A stretch of 64,000 nt of DNA from Blastobasis lacticolella (lineage: Eukaryota > Arthropoda > Insecta > Lepidoptera > Blastobasidae): contig LR990049.1 of the NCBI GenBank assembly GCA_905147135.1, forward strand, positions 3,923,428-3,987,427. The letters are read 5' to 3'. Both the position numbers and the translations under genes were made by a program. The notes under the pieces were generated by a model that was not told where the DNA came from, ran no database searches, and saw only the letters and a list, made by a program, of their open reading frames with translations. Of the stretch, positions 58,250 through 64,000 are shown piece after piece. Every line of letters begins with the position of its first letter. Positions within the stretch are counted from its first letter, which is position 1.

Positions 58250-58880
58250 TTATGCTACTAGATACATACACATATACATACAAGCTTAAATATATAATGA
58301 ATGCGTACATGCATAATTATATAATAATTTATAAAATAATATACATACATAAATATATATATATATTTAGGACTAGACAGGGAAAGGTAATGCTCTTTAA
58401 CGCGCTTTTTAAAAGTAGGTAGTGACGGACTGTCACGCACCTCATAAGGAAGAGAGTTCCACAGTCTCGCAGCATGCACAGTAAAAGAGGAGGAGGAGAA
58501 ATCGGAATGATGGTCGGGGATGGCTAGTGACGCTTTGACATTTGAGCGACAGGGTTTGTCCTGGTCTCGGGAAAAGTGAAAGAGGTTACGGAGATAAGAA
58601 GGAGCAGAAGGATTGTACAGGATATTAAAAAGGGTTGAAAGGATGTGAGCATTCCTGCGGTAACGTATAGGGAGCCATTTGAGCTGTGTTCGGAAACAGG
58701 AGACGTGGTCATACTTACGTAGACCAAAGATAAACCTCAAACAAGCATTTTGGAGGCGCTCCAGTTTGTTCAAAAGTTCTTCAGTGACATCCAAATAGCA
58801 AGAGTCCGCGTAGTCAAGAATTGGAAGAAGGAGAGTTTGTGCAAGGGTGATCTTGGTTTTAAATGGCAGGAAGTTTAGTT
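58250..58880 (-). mobile_element. LINE (CR1-like) C-terminal RT fragment
   Basis: The minus frame runs from about 58880 (LPFKTKITLAQTLLLPILDY) into RLQNACLRFIFGLRKYDH, RRNAHILSTLFNILYNP and AARLWNSLPYEVRDS, the usual C-terminal end of CR1/L2-type non-LTR reverse transcriptases. The frame is open for about 200 codons, so this copy is fairly young but strongly 5'-truncated. An AT-rich TATATA tail follows at 58250-58370. Confidence 0.9.
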
Positions 58881-60629
58881 AGGCCTTCATTAGTACGAAA
58901 ACAATGTTCTACAACGAAAACTCCGTTGCCTAGCTAAACACTTCCATATTGCTGTTTGGCCCTGCGTTCTTTGCCACCGCATCTGAAGCTACTTTATTAC
59001 ATTTTGTGTGGAAAGTAATAACCCTGTCTCGCGAACGGAGACTGGGTAAGCTAGCTCAAGTGCTATTAAGCCATTTCCCTTATTACATTGCGAGACCGTT
59101 TCCCAAGCAATAGCGTTCTTTAGAAACGTTAGATGCGCCTACAAATTCGCGTGTACGCTCGAATAGGTCTAAAGATATTTCTTTGAACGCGCCAGCTATT
59201 CTTTAGAGGGTTTTAATGACTTCGCCTCCATTGTCTACGATGGATGAGCAGTCGTGGAGTCCTGGTTAAGTGACTCCGTGACGTGATCCTTTCACGATTT
59301 GTGGGAGATTTTCCGTTTTACACTGCGAGCTTTGCCCGTGTAGGTCAATTCTTGTGATTTCTCATTTATTTTCCATGCAAATTTCGTCATTTACATTCCG
59401 TAAAAAATTCCCAAAAATATTCTCTCAGCGCATGGGTACCATTGAGCAATATTTAACAAATCACGTGTCTATATGCCTATAGGTAGATTGAATAGTGCCA
59501 CAATTGAGTGTGCCACGAATACGGATTCAATATATCACTATGCGCCGAGCAAATATATTGCGTTCACAGTTTAAAATCGATAACGGGCCACAACAAAAGG
59601 CAATATAGGACCGCGGAAGCCAATATTTGAAGTTACCGATATTGCGGGTATAGGCGTCGAGCACATGAAACCGTTCATTGTAAACTACGCCGGCTGATTA
59701 GGTTGTAGGTATATGCTGGGTGTAAGCGACACATATCCGCACAGCTGCCTATATAAAAAACCGGTCAAGTGTGAGTTGGTATGGTACTGGTGGACCACTG
59801 CATGAATTTTGATTTCTGGAACTTTTCTTACAACTTATTTCTCCCGATAGAGGACAAAACATAAGGCGTGTACGAGGTTTGTAAGTGTATTAGACATATA
59901 AACATTTATCGATAGTATAGTATATTTTTAATAATTAAATATTTATGTATTGTGCACGTCTTAAACTACTTCCAGTCATCACGTTCTCTTTGCAGGCCTG
60001 CTGGAAGAAATTTCTTTTTAGAAATAAGTAGTGCCTTTTGTGTCATGTATACTTTTGCCATATCTTTGTTACCATTTTGTGTGCAATAAACTATTAAATA
60101 AATAAAAATATAAAGAAAACATGCACTATTATATCTTGTGTTTTCAACGCTACTGCCACAATACGAGCTGATGATGCTTTGATAGAACTTCTTCGACCTA
60201 GGGCGACGTGTTTGGCTTCTTCGTTGATTGACGTTTGACCATATTAATAAAAAACTACAGCAACTTTTTGATGTGGGGCAAGTTACAGACAGCAGTGGCG
60301 CGAAGAGCATTTGTGCTGATGGTGATTCGCGATTTGGCATTGCTTGGCCAGACGTGTCGCGACTACGCCAATGTTCGAGTTATCGCGATAGTGTGGCTTC
60401 TGTGTAAGATACAGTCCTATGACAGGCGACAGGACGGACAGCACAACTCAGTACATGGTTACCTTTTCATGCTTCGATTGCGGTACCCTAAAAATAGAAT
60501 AATAATAAGTAACTACCACGGTTCGGGTATTCCCCGAGAGTTTATCAATAACAACGCCATATACTTATCTTCAAAGTAAACACGTACATATTCAAGGCTT
60601 ATTATAAAAATATGAAATATGCATGAACA
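58881..60629 (+). other. intergenic DNA, nothing recognised
   Basis: ORFs at 59966-60579 overlap on opposite strands and show no domain. No repeat noticed. Confidence 0.5.
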
Positions 60630-60800
60630 AATTCACACAGCGCCATCTAGCCCCAAAGTAAGCCATGCTTGTGTTATGGGAGTTAGATAACTGATAAAAT
60701 ACTTTTATACTTCTTTTTAAATACAGACTTGTTATACATATTACACCCAGACCCGTAACAGAAATTAAAATTTATCATTTCAATTTCTGCTCGGCTTTGG
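60630..60800 (-). mobile_element. tRNA-derived SINE, family 2, head truncated
   Basis: Minus-sense tail (CACAGCGCCATCTAGCCCCA, AAGTAAGC) and body (ACCCAGACCCGTAACAGAAA, TTTCAATTTCTGCTCGGC); stops where the tRNA part should start. Confidence 0.85.
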
Positions 60801-63800
60801 ATAATATTATAATGGAACGCACATGTCAAGTGAAGAATTTACTGCCAATTTTACAATTAAAGTTTAAGGTACTTTTTTAGTGGATTAGACATTTAACGAT
60901 TTCTTATCTTGATTTATAAGTTGATAAAAAGTTATATTTTTATAATAATGTTGTTATCATAACGGATTTATTCTGAGCCGAGGAATAATCATCGAGAATT
61001 CGAGAGAATTTTCTAAAAAGGAACCTCGTTACAATTTTTGAACTCACAAAAATATCTGAGACAGAAAAAAATTGATAATCTCGTAGGGTAAATTAAAAAT
61101 AGAAAGGTAGAAGAAAATTGTATTTATTACAATTATATCTAATATTAATTCGAAAATATAGAGTATTTAGTACGAATTTACACTACCTACCCAAAAGCAT
61201 ATAGTATGTGTAATGTAACTCACTGTACCTATTAATAGTGATATCGCAATAAATGAATAAATGAAAAAGCTAAACAAAAAGTGTAAAATTTTTTTTTTCT
61301 TATTTTGTTGTATGATGAACAAAACTTATATAAAACAGAAAGAAAGAAAGAAAGAAACAAAAAACAATTATTAACACAAACAACAACACCACAACATTAA
61401 AAAGATACAAGGAAACATTAAGACACAAAAATACTACAATTATAAGTAGAATATAGATTACACAGTGCCTATGTAAACCTATCTGATCATTTATTTAATG
61501 TGTAGTGTAATAGATAATGTGTTGTGGTGGTGTTTGTGTAAAAAGGACCTCACTCAGCGTAATGCCCCGGCGTGAACCGGAGCGCTGGTTTTCAGTCAGA
61601 CCTGCTGAGCGAGGCACGGACAAATGTACATAATAATATATAGGAAATACAAATACATATACACTAAATAGAGCAATATACAGTGCGAATGACATATAAA
61701 AACCAACAAAGTTTATACTAATTCAACAGTGAAAATCGCAGGAAAACAGAGTATCCTCCTATACCTTTCCATATTGGCCCAACACGCTTAGAATCAATGA
61801 AACCTCGATACAATCCAATCTTGGAAGGCACTAACGTCCATCGTAAATCAATCCATCGAACTTTCGAGAAGGAATTACTTTTTTATGTTTACGATCCAAT
61901 AGAACCGACAACGAGTGTGGTTTGCTGGAAACCTTTGTTTGTGCTGACTATGTATTATTTGTTAAATAGGTACATATTATAAACGGTTTTGTTAAAGCCG
62001 CAAGTAGACTTACTTTTGCTTGGAGGTATCGCCATTTTACGAGCTGGATGCTTGCTGCAGCAAGATAGCGATGTAATGTTCTAGTCTAGACATAATGTCA
62101 AAATAAGAGAATCAACGAGACGGAGACAACACATACATACACCTAATAATTTACGAATAATATAATATTGATTCAAGACGTTATCTTGAGGTCTGGACGC
62201 AATCATAAAATGGTTTGTGACAGGCGCCCGAGACGAGCGTTCAATATGTTGCGTTTTAGGCGTGGCGCTCGTCAAACGCAACAAGATGTCCACATTCTTT
62301 TTTTTACTTTTGAATCCCTAATTTGAGTACTATATTTCAATGGTCAGTATACAACCACCCTGTATGAACCGTCTTTGAGAGCGCGTCAAGGGGTGACCCG
62401 GAGGAAAGCGCTTTGTATAAGTCGATTAACGAAAGGGCGGGCTCCATACATATTTTGTAGTTTGATCATATATTCCATTTTAACCGATTTAGAAACCAAT
62501 ATCTATGGGTAGGTATGGTTTGTCAGATTTTCGTTAAAATATATCGTTTCAAAGTTAAATGGGATTTAAGATTTGTATATAATTATTAAATCCCGGACAT
62601 CTCTGGAACTATGTTTTATTTAGCGCCCAAAATGCAGCATCTGAACGCGCGTCCCTGAAGGTCTTAACCCTATAAACTCCGTTACTTTGGCTCTAACTAA
62701 CAACTCCCAAAATAAGCCAAAGCAACAAGTTAACATAAACACGCAACAACAACAACTTACCATCGCACTCTCTTGTGATCACTTCTCTCTCAGCAACATT
62801 ATACTAATACCATCGAAAAGGCACCAACTATGTTAATTCCGGACAAAACTTGGCAACACGAAGATCAAGCCGAGGGGACAAAGGCAGGACGCCGGGACAT
62901 CGGGACATAGATAATCGAATTTCGGGACGGTAATCCCAAAGGATCGGCCAAGTTTCGGGACCGCATACATGTTGTTAGGCAACCGCATGCCTGGGAGTGT
63001 AGCTGGAAGTCAGTATGGTCAGTTTTTTTACAGCGATTTCGATATTTACCTGAAACAAAGGAAAGGGTACTGAGTAAGGAAATAAGCGATGTATTTGGGT
63101 TGGAAAATGGGGAAAATATTGGCATCACATTTGGCTGTCTATTTTGTAAGATGATTTTGTTTAAGCTGGTGGCAACTTTTATTAACACTCCAATATAGTG
63201 CTCAGTTCTATTAAGAAAAAGAAATACTATACATGACTTATTATGTGCAGGCGTATCGCTGAACTATTTTGATTTTGTTGCTAATTCAGTATTGTATAAT
63301 GGGATACCCACGTCCTCAAAGATATTGTTATTAATTTGAAAAGATAAAAATGTTCTGAGCACGACTTTGCAGAATGTTCTGTCCAGAATAAGCTTTTGAA
63401 TAAAAATGAAAACAGCTTGAAGTACCTAGAAATGTAAATGTTATACCTAATTAAATAACCTGTAGTTACATAGAAAATGTAAGAGAATAACAGATTACAT
63501 TGAAATTTAAACCTACATAAAATAAATTATTTACTCTCCAACTCTTAGTTATGGGAGCGCAAAGAAGGTTCCAACTCATAAAGTGGCTGAGATACGGATT
63601 CATCTTCTATTGAGGGTGCTAGAGCAAAAACTGTTCTAACGCAGGTATAGCTTTGTCACTTACCAAATAAGCATTTACGAGTATACCACGAAAGCTACAA
63701 AGTTTAGAGCAAAAATTGCGTCGTAGAAAGCAAAATAAATATAATAATAAAAGTAAAACAGTGAAACATTTTTCTGACTTGCTTCTCTTAAACAGGAAAC

Positions 63801-64000
63801 AATAATTGTAATTAAATTATTTTTTTAATAATTATGTAGACAACGCCTACTTTTAACGTCATAGCAAATATTTGAAAACGATACTTCGTTTGAACTGCAA
63901 CTTTGTTTTACGAGATTAAAAACTAATGAGGAGTTTTCCAGTAGGTATTGATATTTGGTTTCAAAAAGCAACAATAGATGGCGCTCCTACAATTTTGGTA
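60801..64000 (+). other. intergenic DNA to the right edge
   Basis: GAAA microsatellite at 61340-61360 and the family-5 repeat at 62488-62605 on the plus strand. A GC-richer patch at 62830-63000 has no recognisable product. No gene seen. Confidence 0.5.

Noticed and set aside
59966..60579. Opposite-strand ORFs of 114-124 codons
   Set aside because: They overlap each other and neither shows a known fold or codon pattern like the lipases.

Overview
The window is a piece of an insect nuclear genome, almost certainly from a moth or butterfly (inference). The genes have short exons with GT-AG introns, and the non-coding DNA is AT-rich. It is full of retroposons of the kinds common in Lepidoptera: tRNA-headed SINEs ending in (GATGAT)n, LINE 3' ends, TIR/hairpin elements and RTE-like 3' ends.

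Layout. Positions 1-23,800 hold five head-to-tail, plus-strand genes of one family, the secreted acid lipases (lipase-3 / gastric-lysosomal lipase type, alpha/beta hydrolase fold). Gene A (1-2652) is cut by the left edge. Genes B (4360-7442), C (11021-14102), D (15212-18656) and E (19305-23800) are complete 7-exon genes of 453, 440, 454 and 482 codons. Exons 2, 3 and 4 are exactly 202, 141 and 233 nt in all four complete genes, and intron phases are identical, so the models support one another. A relic with only exons 1-2 (about 8900-9596) lies between B and C. A larger wreck, psiF (26388-32090), follows E; it lacks exons 3-4, which carry the nucleophile, and has stops, frameshifts and damaged splice sites.

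Each intact protein has a signal peptide, an HG oxyanion-hole strand (exon 2), the nucleophile elbow GHSQGG (exon 4), a variable cap with two cysteines (exon 5), and the catalytic Asp (LLDE[RK]DV) and His (F.H.DF) in exon 6. Exon 7 encodes an unusual ending: a short Ser/Gly/acidic linker, greatly expanded in A and E, followed by a conserved hydrophobic tail related to YLxLISLFLVTIKYY up to the stop. This could be a membrane or GPI-anchor signal. TGATAA motifs lie in the proximal upstream DNA of C, D and E, which would suit GATA-factor-driven midgut expression (inference). Together the genes look like a recently and repeatedly duplicated digestive or lysosomal lipase cluster still undergoing birth, death and perhaps gene conversion.

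From about 32,100 to 64,000 I recognise no host gene. That half is intergenic or intronic DNA with LINE remnants (32104-33170 minus, 34073-34185 plus, 37591-37890 plus, 55150-55410, 58250-58880 minus), SINEs, MITE-like inverted-repeat elements, tandem repeats and segmental duplications.
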